In this document: positions 6,448 to 13,625 of the stretch, piece after piece | Position numbering within the stretch: position 1 is the first letter of the stretch | How the letters are laid out: each line of letters opens with the position of its first letter | Assembly (NCBI GenBank): GCA_018815145.1 | Contig: JAHIYL010000092.1 | Location: forward strand, 1 to 14,728 | Length of the DNA stretch: 14,728 nt | From: Nanobdellota archaeon | Lineage (GTDB): Archaea; Nanobdellota; Nanobdellia; Woesearchaeales; GW2011-AR15 | Direction of reading: 5' to 3' | Notes under the pieces: model-generated | Seen by the model: only the letters and a program-made list of their open reading frames with translations | What the model was told of the DNA's origin: nothing | Databases searched by the model: none | Position numbers and translations under genes: made by a program

Positions 6448-7173
6448 ATGGGAGATGACCTCAGATACTCAAGGCAGGAAAAGTTCAGTGAAATAGGAAA
6501 AATCGGACAAAAAAAGATTGAAAAAGCAAGTGCTGTCATTGTGGGTTGCGGAGCACTAGGTTCCAGATGTGCAGAACTCTTGACAAGAGCTGGCATAGGC
6601 AAATTGATTCTTATTGATATGGATATCACTGACATCACAAACCTGCAAAGACAGACATTTTACAATGAATCAGATATCGGAAAGAAAAAAGCAGAGAGTC
6701 TAAGAGAGCACATAACAAAAATAAATTCCGGAATTGTTGTCAAGGCCATCGCTGATAAAGTGACCAGGGAAAACGCATCAGTTTTTCCGGAAGCAGATAT
6801 TGTATTTGGCTGCACTGATAACCTGGAGAGCAGGTTTATTATAAATGATTTCAGTGTAAAAAATAAAATACCATGGGTGCATGGCGGAGCTGTAATGTCA
6901 ATAGGTAATGTGATGGTCATTTTTCCTGATGGACCATGTTTCCGCTGCATATTCCAGGAAGCTTCCGGCCTTCCAACAGCAAATACTCATGGAATAGTAA
7001 ATTCAAATCCAGCAATAATTGCAGCTCTCCAGGTTTCTGAAGGATTGAAGATAATTCTTGGCAAGGAACATGAAAAGGATCTGATATATTTTGACTGCTG
7101 GAAAAATGAGTTCACAAAAATAAAGATAAAAAAAAAACCTGACTGCCCTATTTGCAGTAAAGGAAAAAACTAA
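6448..7173 (+). CDS. ThiF/MoeB/HesA-like E1 adenylyltransferase
   Basis: A 241-residue E1-type enzyme of the kind that adenylates the C-terminal glycine of ubiquitin-like sulfur carriers (ThiS, MoaD, archaeal SAMPs). The nucleotide-binding loop VGCGALGSR is at 32-40, the DMDITDITNLQRQ block (57-69) contains the conserved Asp, Asn and Arg/Gln residues, and GCTDN is at 121-125. A structural zinc site is provided by CFRC (164-167) and CPIC (233-236). The crossover loop where ThiF and many MoeB proteins have a cysteine reads LPTANTHGIVNSNP here (175-188), without Cys. There is no rhodanese domain. It is the third gene of the regulator-ZIP unit. No ubiquitin-like partner is seen in the window. It could serve SAMP activation, thiolation or cofactor synthesis. 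Confidence 0.85.
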   Translation: MGDDLRYSRQEKFSEIGKIGQKKIEKASAVIVGCGALGSRCAELLTRAGIGKLILIDMDITDITNLQRQTFYNESDIGKKKAESLREHITKINSGIVVKAIADKVTRENASVFPEADIVFGCTDNLESRFIINDFSVKNKIPWVHGGAVMSIGNVMVIFPDGPCFRCIFQEASGLPTANTHGIVNSNPAIIAALQVSEGLKIILGKEHEKDLIYFDCWKNEFTKIKIKKKPDCPICSKGKN

Positions 7174-7188
7174 TTTTTTGTTATTTAT
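7174..7188 (+). terminator. T-rich transcription terminator after the E1-like gene
   Basis: TTTTTTGTTATTTAT follows the stop codon directly. A T-rich tract without a strong stem is the usual archaeal termination signal. Confidence 0.4.
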
Positions 7189-7197
7189 TAGAGCAGG

Positions 7198-7208
7198 TAA
7201 ATTTATAA
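7198..7208 (+). promoter_or_regulatory. TATA-like box of the CBS protein gene
   Basis: TAAATTTATAA lies about 37 bases before the ATG at 7240 and would place the transcript start near 7230. It suggests that the CBS gene is a separate unit from the E1-like gene. Confidence 0.35.
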
Positions 7209-7239
7209 TTGATCTTACTGAATCTGATATTTGAGCTAC

Positions 7240-7680
7240 ATGGCAAAAAATCCTATTGATATGACCAGAAAAAAACTGTATTATTCTGAATTGACTGATT
7301 CTGTACAAAAGATAGCCGGTGTCATGCACAAAAAAAAAATACATTCAATCCTGGTAAAAGATATCAGAGGCAAAATGGCCGGAATAATCACAGTAGGTGA
7401 TATCCTGCGCAAAGTTGAACGTAATTATGATTGCAGCACTTTTAGTGCAAATGACATCATGTCATCACCGGTTGTGACAATAGGCATGGATGCGACAGTA
7501 GATGACATTGTGAATAAATTCCAAAAAGAAAAGGTCACCAGACTGGTCATGCTTGATAAGAACAATGAACCAATAGGGATCATGCGGGACACTGCTGTGT
7601 ACAATTACCAGAGATTCACCAAATATGATGCTGAGGCTGCTGAAAGGCTCTCGTCTGGCTACAGAGACCATTTCTATTGA
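7240..7680 (+). CDS. Two-CBS-domain protein
   Basis: A 146-residue protein made of a CBS pair (Bateman module), which usually binds adenosine nucleotides or S-adenosylmethionine and acts as a sensor. CBS1 spans about 5-60, with HSILVKDIRGKMAGIITVGD, and CBS2 about 70-128, with DIMSSPVVTIGMDATVDDI and a strand-turn NNEPIGIMRD. The conserved G-I-(I/M)-T/R-x-x-D pattern is present in both halves. A short charged tail follows. The frame is open from TTG 7231, but the ATG at 7240 is the better start. Nothing else is fused to the domains, so it probably regulates a partner in trans. The neighbours do not reveal which one. Confidence 0.82.
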   Translation: MAKNPIDMTRKKLYYSELTDSVQKIAGVMHKKKIHSILVKDIRGKMAGIITVGDILRKVERNYDCSTFSANDIMSSPVVTIGMDATVDDIVNKFQKEKVTRLVMLDKNNEPIGIMRDTAVYNYQRFTKYDAEAAERLSSGYRDHFY

Positions 7681-7694
7681 TGCTCTCCATCAAA

Positions 7695-7707
7695 TTTTTT
7701 CCTTCTT
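7695..7707 (+). terminator. T-rich tract after the CBS gene
   Basis: TTTTTTCCTTCTT lies 14 bases after the CBS stop codon. It is a plausible archaeal terminator separating this gene from the metal cluster downstream. Confidence 0.3.
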
Positions 7708-7773
7708 AAACGTTCCGGGACATAAAATTCACGGTCTTACACATTCTGACAGTCCCAAATCCTTCAATAGTTA

Positions 7774-7783
7774 TTAATAAATA
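7774..7783 (+). promoter_or_regulatory. Candidate promoter of the metal/thiol cluster
   Basis: TTAATAAATA lies about 60 bases before the HMA start. It predicts a transcript start near 7805 and a leader of about 35 bases that includes the Shine-Dalgarno site. The leader also contains a tandem GATCAA GATCAA at 7814-7825, whose meaning is unknown. Confidence 0.35.
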
Positions 7784-7826
7784 CTCATTTTACCTGTTCT
7801 TCAATTCATTACAGATCAAGATCAAG

Positions 7827-7832
7827 GGTGAT
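7827..7832 (+). promoter_or_regulatory. Strong ribosome binding site of the HMA gene
   Basis: GGTGAT is an exact match to the complement of the 16S 3' end and is 6 bases from the ATG at 7839. It contrasts with the leaderless-type genes elsewhere in the window. Confidence 0.6.
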
Positions 7833-7838
7833 AAAATT

Positions 7839-8045
7839 ATGAAAAAAGAAAAATTTGATGTATCCGGCATGCACTGCAAGAGCTGTGAGATGCTTCTGTC
7901 TGATACTCTCGATGAGACTGATGGAATAAGATCATCGCAGGCATCCAATGAAAAAGGCGAAGTGATTGTTGAATATGATGAGAAAATAGTAAACAGCAAT
8001 AAGATCAGAGAACTTATAAAAGAGGCTGGCTATATGCCTGAATAA
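7839..8045 (+). CDS. Free HMA-domain copper-chaperone-like protein
   Basis: A 68-residue protein that is a single heavy-metal-associated domain, the size of CopZ/Atx1 metallochaperones. The metal loop is GMHCKSC at residues 10-16, with the two metal-binding cysteines in M-x-C-x-x-C, and the C-terminal KEAGYMPE carries the glycine-tyrosine pair common in Cu(I)-binding HMA domains. It is cytoplasmic, without a signal. Its most likely job is to carry Cu(I) to the HMA domain of the next gene or to the P-type ATPase 3.3 kb downstream. It is the first gene of a co-directional series and the next gene starts 4 bases after its stop. Copper is inferred from family and context; Zn or another soft metal is possible. 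Confidence 0.85.
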   Translation: MKKEKFDVSGMHCKSCEMLLSDTLDETDGIRSSQASNEKGEVIVEYDEKIVNSNKIRELIKEAGYMPE

Positions 8046-8049
8046 GAAA

Positions 8050-9570
8050 ATGGACAATAATATGATAAAAAAGGGCTTTATTGCCGAAGGAACAACCTGT
8101 GATTCGTGCACTGCAATAATAAAACGACAGGCTAAAAAGGTCGATGGTGTAAAAGAAGTTGAATTTGACTATGCAACTGAACTGGGTTCTGTTGTATTTG
8201 ACCAAACCAAAACAGATATTGATGATATATTATATAAGATAGAAGAAAAAGGATACTCGTGTTATATATTGGATGAAAAAAAAGGAAGCTCAGCCAAAGC
8301 CAGCAAGACAATGGGCACCATCATAGCAATTATCGGAGTCATTGTTGTCGGATATTTTTTGATCAATTTTGCTGAATCCGTGCCGCTGCCTGAAATCGGA
8401 AGGAATACGGGATACGGTCTTTTATTTGCTGTCGGGCTGCTGACTGGTTTTCATTGCGTCGCCATGTGCGGTGGTTTTGTTGTTTCTTATACTGCTAAAG
8501 ATGCAAAACATGGCAGGACCTCACATAAATCTCACATAAAATATGCTATCGGAAAGACCCTGTCATATACAATCATCGGCGCTGCATTTGGTCTATTGGG
8601 TTCAATAATCGCTTTCACACCGGCAATGAGAGGATTTGCAGGAATATTTGCAGGCCTGTTCCTGGTATTGTTCGGACTGAAGATGCTCAATATCATCCCT
8701 GCACTCAGGAGACTTTCAATCCGGTTGCCAAAAGAGATCGCGAAATTTGTCGGGCAGGAATCTGGAAAGAATCAATCCAATCCTCTTGTGATCGGACTTT
8801 TGAACGGCCTCATGATCGCATGCGGACCTCTGCAGGCAATATATATAATGGCAGCAGGGACAGGCAGCATGATTGAAGGTGCAAAATTGCTTTTTGTATT
8901 TGCAGTCGGAACACTTCCTGTGATGATTGCTTTTGGGTTTTTTGCAAGCTTCATATCAGGCAGGCTAACTGCAAAAATTTTAAAAGCATCCGGTGTTTTA
9001 GTCATTGTACTGGGACTTGTGATGCTGAATAACGGCCTTGTCCTTACAGGCAGCGGCTATGATTTTGGCTCAGTCATGCAGACTCTCAGCAGCAGCGACA
9101 GTCTTGCAGCAACAGGATCAACAATTGCTGCTGCAGATGACAGCAATATTGCCGCTGTCAGACAGGGTTTCCAGGAAATAAGGATGGATGTGACAAGATA
9201 CGGCTGGGAGCCTGACACTTTTGTGCTCCAGAAAGATATACCTGTGAAATGGATCATCAATGGCAAAGAAATCACCGGATGCAACAATGCAATCCAGGTC
9301 CCTAAATATAATCTTCAGTTTGACATCAAGCCCGGTGAGCAGGTGATTGAATTCACTCCGACTGAAGAAGGCGTGATTAGATGGAGCTGCTGGATGGGCA
9401 TGATCCCCGGTACATTCATTGTCAAGGAAAATGCAGGCACACTGAGCAACGAAGACATAGAAAAAGAGATTGCTGCTGTTCCGCAGGCAGCAGGCGGAAG
9501 CTGTGGAGGCAGCTGCGGTTCGCCAAGCTGTGGTGCTGCAACAGGAGGATCATGCGGCTGCGGAGCATAA
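8050..9570 (+). CDS. HMA - TauE/SafE-like membrane domain - cupredoxin fusion with Cys-rich tail
   Basis: A 506-residue fusion. Residues 8-72 are an HMA domain with TTCDSC (C17, C20), facing the cytoplasm. A TM helix follows (about 88-108). Residues 118-330 are a six-TM TauE/SafE-like (UreH/DsbD_2 type) domain with the motif TGFHCVAMCGGFVV (132-145) and a second half marked by LLNGLMIACGPLQ (250-262). After a low-complexity Ser/Ala linker comes an outer cupredoxin domain (about 372-460). Its possible copper ligands are C411 and, in RWSCWMGMIPG (444-454), C447, M449 and M451. The protein ends in a Gly/Ser/Cys tail (483-506) with five cysteines, C485, C489, C494, C502 and C504. I infer transfer of Cu(I) from the HMA side across the membrane to the cupredoxin or tail. 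It is the second gene of the cluster. Transport direction is unproven. Confidence 0.85.
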   Translation: MDNNMIKKGFIAEGTTCDSCTAIIKRQAKKVDGVKEVEFDYATELGSVVFDQTKTDIDDILYKIEEKGYSCYILDEKKGSSAKASKTMGTIIAIIGVIVVGYFLINFAESVPLPEIGRNTGYGLLFAVGLLTGFHCVAMCGGFVVSYTAKDAKHGRTSHKSHIKYAIGKTLSYTIIGAAFGLLGSIIAFTPAMRGFAGIFAGLFLVLFGLKMLNIIPALRRLSIRLPKEIAKFVGQESGKNQSNPLVIGLLNGLMIACGPLQAIYIMAAGTGSMIEGAKLLFVFAVGTLPVMIAFGFFASFISGRLTAKILKASGVLVIVLGLVMLNNGLVLTGSGYDFGSVMQTLSSSDSLAATGSTIAAADDSNIAAVRQGFQEIRMDVTRYGWEPDTFVLQKDIPVKWIINGKEITGCNNAIQVPKYNLQFDIKPGEQVIEFTPTEEGVIRWSCWMGMIPGTFIVKENAGTLSNEDIEKEIAAVPQAAGGSCGGSCGSPSCGAATGGSCGCGA

Positions 9571-9579
9571 ATCTTCAAA

Positions 9580-9936
9580 ATGAAAGTCAAAAAGAAAAAA
9601 TTGCATGTGTGGATGATCATCCTTGTGCTGATTATTGCTGCAATAGTTGTCTATGCCAGATTGCCTGGCAAATATGACTATTTTGCAAAATGCCTCACAG
9701 AAAAAGGTGTAAAAATGTATGGTACAGATTCATGCAGTCACTGCCAAAATCAAAAGCATGATTTTGGAAAATCTTTTAAATATGTTGATTTCACCAATTG
9801 TAATTATGCACAAAGTGTCTGCAATCTCAAAGGCATTACAGGTTATCCGACATGGATTGTGGAAGAGAAATCATATCCGGGTGAACAAAGTTTCCAAAGG
9901 TTGAGTGAATTGACAGGGTGTCTGATTGAAAAATGA
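9580..9936 (+). CDS. Membrane-anchored thioredoxin-like protein (VKOR Trx type)
   Basis: A 118-residue protein with a lysine-rich N-terminus and one TM segment (about 10-26), then a small thioredoxin-like domain outside the membrane. The active site is CSHC at 52-55, followed by QNQKHDFGKSFKYVDF, and the cis-proline loop is GITGYPTW at 85-92. This combination (EKGVKMYG...C-x-H-CQNQK...F...KGI-GYPTW) closely resembles the thioredoxin domain that follows the VKOR domain in bacterial and archaeal VKOR fusions, here without any VKOR part. Further cysteines at C38, C74, C81 and C114 may form disulfides. The stop overlaps the next start by 4 bases (ATGA), so the two proteins are probably made in a fixed ratio. 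I infer that it exchanges electrons with the next protein. Confidence 0.82.
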   Translation: MKVKKKKLHVWMIILVLIIAAIVVYARLPGKYDYFAKCLTEKGVKMYGTDSCSHCQNQKHDFGKSFKYVDFTNCNYAQSVCNLKGITGYPTWIVEEKSYPGEQSFQRLSELTGCLIEK

Positions 9937-11330
9937 TTAAAAAAAATATTTTTGTTTTATTGATTCTTGTCATCAGTAACTTAAGTACTCCTGTCATTGC
10001 AGACAACAATATTTTAATGGAAACAGAAGCCAAAGTTACCATCTTCTATTCAAAATCATGTCCACATTGTATTCAAGAAATTGAATTCCTAAATTCTTTG
10101 GAAAACAAATGTTCTGATATTAAAGTTGATTATTATATTGCAGTAGAAAATGATGATCTTCTTCAGCAATTTGCTGATAAATTCAATACAACAACCGCAG
10201 CTGTGCCAAGAACATTCGTAGGAGACAAAGCATTTATTGGGTTTTCCCATGAAGAGGGAACACTTGAATACTCTCCTGTCTATAAGGCATATATAGGATA
10301 TGCCAATGTAATAGAAGATCAAATAAACGAGCTTCGCGGACTTGACATCATCTCTCCTGACAATAATTCTACATGTGCCGGAGCAGAGATAAAACCAGGG
10401 ACAGAAATAAACAAGAATTCGTGGGTGTTCCTTTTAATATTGGTCTACGTGCTGTCATATTTCTTTGTCAAGGCCAAGATAATATCGAACAAGGGTAAGA
10501 GAAACCTGTGGATAGCCGGGCTTCTTTTTGTGACAATAATCTCTTTTTTCATCTTTATATCATCACAGTCTGATGAAGCCATTAAACTTTTTGCGCAAGG
10601 CCTGCCGTTTCCGTTCTTTGTGACCATCATAGCTATTGCCGACGGATTCAATCCATGCGCTTTCACAGTGCTGTTGATATTATTGTCCCTTCTTACGCAC
10701 ACAAAGAAAAAAAGGGACATGAGCATAATCGGCTTCACATTCATATTGACTTCAGCAGTCATGTATTTCATCTTCATAATGGCGATGATATTCATAGGTT
10801 CATGGGCATTTGAAAAATACGGGACACTCATCAACCTTGTGCTCGGCAGCATCATTATGGTAATAGGTCTAATTAATATCAAGGATTTCTTCTTTTTCAA
10901 GAAAGGCATATCCATGTCGATATCTGATAAGGAGAAGAAGAAAGTCTCAGTAAAGGCAAGGAACATAGTGAACCTATTGAGGCAGGGGTCAGGCAGATCA
11001 TTCATGCTTGCGATATTCGGGACAATTCTTCTGGGCATTTTTGTGAATCTTGTCGAACTAGGCTGCACCGCGATACTTCCTGCAGTATATATGACCTCTC
11101 TTGTAAGATCATTCGGAGAAACTGTAGCAGTAGGGCATATTGTCTGGACATTGTATTATGCGTTAATATATGTCATCCCGCTGATAATTATCATGCTGAT
11201 TTTCACTTTCTCGTTTAAATCAGCAAGAGTTTCTGAGGAACAAGGCAAGGTGCTAAAACTTGTGTCAGGCGCATTCATGCTGACATTCGGCATCATAATG
11301 ATATTCTTTCCGCAGCTGCTTGTATTTTGA
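9933..11330 (+). CDS. Secreted thioredoxin domain fused to CcdA/DsbD-type membrane electron carrier
   Basis: A 465-residue protein. Residues 1-23 form a signal peptide or N-terminal anchor (KKNIFVLLILVISN, ending at VIADN). Residues 33-135 form a glutaredoxin/thioredoxin-like domain with CPHC at 43-46 and cis-proline P92 (AVPRTFVG), placed outside the membrane. TM segments follow at about 163-180 and 192-210, then a six-TM CcdA/DsbD-like core from about 225, with the redox cysteines C242 in DGFNPCAFTVL and C378 in VELGCTAILPAVY. Proteins of this type pass electrons from cytoplasmic thioredoxin across the membrane to outside thiols. It begins inside the stop codon of the membrane thioredoxin gene and stands just before copA. 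In this setting it could keep cysteine copper ligands reduced for loading. Partner choice is inferred. Confidence 0.86.
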   Translation: MIKKNIFVLLILVISNLSTPVIADNNILMETEAKVTIFYSKSCPHCIQEIEFLNSLENKCSDIKVDYYIAVENDDLLQQFADKFNTTTAAVPRTFVGDKAFIGFSHEEGTLEYSPVYKAYIGYANVIEDQINELRGLDIISPDNNSTCAGAEIKPGTEINKNSWVFLLILVYVLSYFFVKAKIISNKGKRNLWIAGLLFVTIISFFIFISSQSDEAIKLFAQGLPFPFFVTIIAIADGFNPCAFTVLLILLSLLTHTKKKRDMSIIGFTFILTSAVMYFIFIMAMIFIGSWAFEKYGTLINLVLGSIIMVIGLINIKDFFFFKKGISMSISDKEKKKVSVKARNIVNLLRQGSGRSFMLAIFGTILLGIFVNLVELGCTAILPAVYMTSLVRSFGETVAVGHIVWTLYYALIYVIPLIIIMLIFTFSFKSARVSEEQGKVLKLVSGAFMLTFGIIMIFFPQLLVF

Positions 11331-11342
11331 GGGAAATTCCCT
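11330..11342. promoter_or_regulatory. 13-base dyad AGGGAAATTCCCT before copA, possible operator
   Basis: A perfect 6-bp inverted repeat around a single central base overlaps the last base of the previous stop codon. With a one-base centre it cannot form a normal RNA hairpin, so a binding site for a dimeric regulator is more likely than a stem-loop. It is followed by a T-rich stretch (11343-11355) that could end transcription from upstream. No second copy was noticed in the window. Confidence 0.35.
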
Positions 11343-11376
11343 TGGTTTTATTTTTCCAAAAATTGTAGTAAAATAA

Positions 11377-11382
11377 GGAGGT
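11377..11382 (+). promoter_or_regulatory. Strong ribosome binding site of copA
   Basis: GGAGGT is a full-length Shine-Dalgarno match 4 bases before the ATG at 11387. It indicates that copA is translated from an mRNA with a leader, either from the operon or from its own promoter. Confidence 0.65.
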
Positions 11383-11386
11383 CAAA

Positions 11387-13588
11387 ATGAAAGATACAGA
11401 TATCATAATCACAGGCATGCACTGCGCAAGCTGCTCAACACTTATCGAAAGAGCCTTGAAAAAAACAGAAGGTGTAACAGATGCCAATGTCAATCTGACC
11501 ACTGAAAAAGCATCTGTAAAATTTGATCCAAAAAAGACTTCTGCACCCGAACTTATCAAGGCCATCCAAAGCAAAGGTTATGGAGCAGCGCTTGAAAAAA
11601 GCAGCAACAGTGACAATCTTGATGATCGTCAGCAAAAAGACATTGCAAAGATCAAAAAAAGATTCCTGATAAGCCTGGTGTTTGCCATTCCTTCATTCAT
11701 CGTCGGCATGGTGTTCATGTGGATGGGAATAATGATCCCATATCATGACTACATACTCTGGTTCCTTGCCTCGCCTGTACAGTTCTATATAGGTAGTGAG
11801 TTCTACAAAGGTATGTGGGCTGCACTCAAGAACAGGTCTGCAAACATGGATACATTGATTGCTGTCGGAACTTCTGCAGCTTATTTTTTCAGTGTTTATG
11901 CAGTGCTTTTCAGCCCGGAAGTAGGTCAGTATTTTGAGACTTCAGCAATCTTGATAACTCTCGTCATAATGGGAAAATATCTGGAAGCAAAGGCAAAAGG
12001 AAAGACAAGTGAAGCAATAAAAAAATTGATGACTCTCTCTCCAAAAACAGCAACTGTTGTGAGAAATGGAATTGAACAAAAAATAAGCATTGACGATGTC
12101 CTTACAGGAGATATTGTGATTGTAAAACCCGGAGAAAAGATACCTGTAGACGGAAAGATAACCGAGGGCTCCTCGTCAGTTGATGAGGCCATGATCACAG
12201 GAGAATCATTACCTGTCGAAAAGAAAAAAGGAGATATTGTCATCTCTGCGACCATAAACAAACATGGAAGCTTCAGGTTCAAGGCAACCAATGTTGGTGA
12301 GAATACAACACTTTCAAGGATCATCAAGCTGATTGAAGATGCACAGGGAAAAAAAGCACCTATCCAAAGATTTGCTGATGCTGTATCAGCCTATTTTGTG
12401 CCAATAGTCATTGTCATTGCGATATTGACATTCATCACATGGAAATTTGTCTTTGCAAAAGAGATTGAATTCGCAGTGATTACAGCAGTGTCTGTCCTTG
12501 TCATAGCTTGCCCATGCTCGCTGGGTCTTGCAACCCCAACAGCAATAATGGTAGGGACAGGGATGGGCGCAAAGAACGGCATACTTATCAAAGGAGGAGA
12601 CAGCCTTGAGACTGCACATAAGATCAAGTATGTAGTCTTTGATAAGACCGGCACAATAACCCATGGAAAGCCGGAAGTGACAGATCTTGTAGCTATCAGT
12701 GCAAAAGATGAAGATGAACTCCTGACAATTTCTGCGTCCATTGAAAAAGGGTCTGAGCATCCTCTTGCTGAAAGCATAGTGAAATATGCTGAAAAAAAAG
12801 GGCTAAGTCTAACAAAAGCAAAGGATTTCAAGGCTATTCCCGGACATGGTATTGAAGCCAAGCTTGGCAAAAAGACCTATTATTTCGGCAATGCAAAACT
12901 GATGGCAAAAATCAATGCAGATATTGATGCTGATTTCAATAAGCATGAAGATCAGATCTTAAAACTTGAAAGACAGGGAAAGACAGTGATGATACTTGCT
13001 GAGAGCAAAAAAATATTGGGATTTGTTGCTGTTGCTGATACTATAAAGCAGACTTCAAAGACAGCGGTCCAGCAGCTCCAGAAGATGAAGATATTTGTCT
13101 ACATGATTACCGGCGACAACAAACAGACAGCAGAGGCAATTGCAGGTCAGGCAGGAATCCATCATGTCTTTGCAGAAGTACTCCCCGAAGATAAGGCGAA
13201 CTATGTGAAAAAGCTTCAGAAGACCGGTGTTGTCGCCATGGTCGGAGATGGGATCAATGACGCACCGGCTCTTGCCCAGGCTGACATAGGGATTGCAATG
13301 GGCTCTGGTACTGATGTTGCTATGGAGACAGGAGATGTAGTATTGATGAAGAATGACCTTCGGGATGTGGCAAAAGCAATAAAGCTTTCAAGGATGACCA
13401 TGGCAAAGATACGGCAGAACATGTTCTGGGCACTGTTCTACAATGTCCTGGGCATTCCTGTTGCAGCAGGAATACTATATCCTTTTTTTGGGATACTGCT
13501 GTCGCCTGTCCTTGCCGGAGCAGCCATGGCGATGAGCAGCGTAAGTGTTGTGACAAATAGTCTTCTGTTGAAGAACAAGAGGCTTTAA
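11387..13588 (+). CDS. copA: Cu(I)-exporting P1B-type ATPase CopA
   Basis: The 733-residue protein has the full plan of a P1B-1 copper pump, which uses ATP to move Cu(I) out of the cytoplasm. An N-terminal HMA domain (5-68) has GMHCASC, with C13 and C16. TM helices precede the actuator domain, which shows TGES at 271-274. The copper-site TM6 contains IACPCSLGLATPT (373-385), with the CPC motif. The catalytic loop has DKTGT at 419-423 (phosphorylated D419), SEHPLAESI at 456-464, TGDN at 575-578 and GDGINDAPA at 620-628. The last TM helices carry the YN pair (685-686) and MSSVSV (716-721), which together with CPC are the Cu(I) signature. There is one HMA domain and no His-rich region. The strong ribosome site fixes the start. 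It closes the metal cluster; the free HMA protein is its likely copper donor. Confidence 0.93.
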   Translation: MKDTDIIITGMHCASCSTLIERALKKTEGVTDANVNLTTEKASVKFDPKKTSAPELIKAIQSKGYGAALEKSSNSDNLDDRQQKDIAKIKKRFLISLVFAIPSFIVGMVFMWMGIMIPYHDYILWFLASPVQFYIGSEFYKGMWAALKNRSANMDTLIAVGTSAAYFFSVYAVLFSPEVGQYFETSAILITLVIMGKYLEAKAKGKTSEAIKKLMTLSPKTATVVRNGIEQKISIDDVLTGDIVIVKPGEKIPVDGKITEGSSSVDEAMITGESLPVEKKKGDIVISATINKHGSFRFKATNVGENTTLSRIIKLIEDAQGKKAPIQRFADAVSAYFVPIVIVIAILTFITWKFVFAKEIEFAVITAVSVLVIACPCSLGLATPTAIMVGTGMGAKNGILIKGGDSLETAHKIKYVVFDKTGTITHGKPEVTDLVAISAKDEDELLTISASIEKGSEHPLAESIVKYAEKKGLSLTKAKDFKAIPGHGIEAKLGKKTYYFGNAKLMAKINADIDADFNKHEDQILKLERQGKTVMILAESKKILGFVAVADTIKQTSKTAVQQLQKMKIFVYMITGDNKQTAEAIAGQAGIHHVFAEVLPEDKANYVKKLQKTGVVAMVGDGINDAPALAQADIGIAMGSGTDVAMETGDVVLMKNDLRDVAKAIKLSRMTMAKIRQNMFWALFYNVLGIPVAAGILYPFFGILLSPVLAGAAMAMSSVSVVTNSLLLKNKRL

Positions 13589-13625
13589 GAAATCTAATCA
13601 CTTTAATTTATTTTTTAAGATTTCT
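13588..13625. terminator. Bidirectional terminator between copA and the MBL-fold gene
   Basis: An 8-bp inverted repeat, AGAAATCT (13588-13595) and AGATTTCT (13618-13625), encloses a T-rich segment with TTTATTTTTT. It fills the 35-base gap between the two convergent genes and touches both stop codons, so it can end transcription from each side. Confidence 0.55.

Noticed and set aside
7681..7838. Intergenic region before the HMA gene examined for a riboswitch or CRISPR-like repeats
   Set aside because: No conserved riboswitch core or spaced repeat was seen, only a T-rich tract, a TATA-like box, a tandem GATCAA and the ribosome site.
9381..9677. Plus-strand open frame of 98 codons across the end of the cupredoxin fusion and the start of the thioredoxin gene
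   Set aside because: It is out of frame with both real genes and has an Arg/Cys-rich composition typical of a frame-shifted reading.
10445..11068. Long minus-strand open frame of 207 codons inside the CcdA/DsbD-type gene
   Set aside because: It is antisense to a well-supported membrane protein, and its composition (rich in Met, Ile, Ser, Pro) is what the complement of hydrophobic codons gives.
12386..12870. Two overlapping minus-strand open frames within copA
   Set aside because: copA carries all catalytic motifs in the plus frame through this stretch; the antisense frames have no recognisable domain and no start signal.
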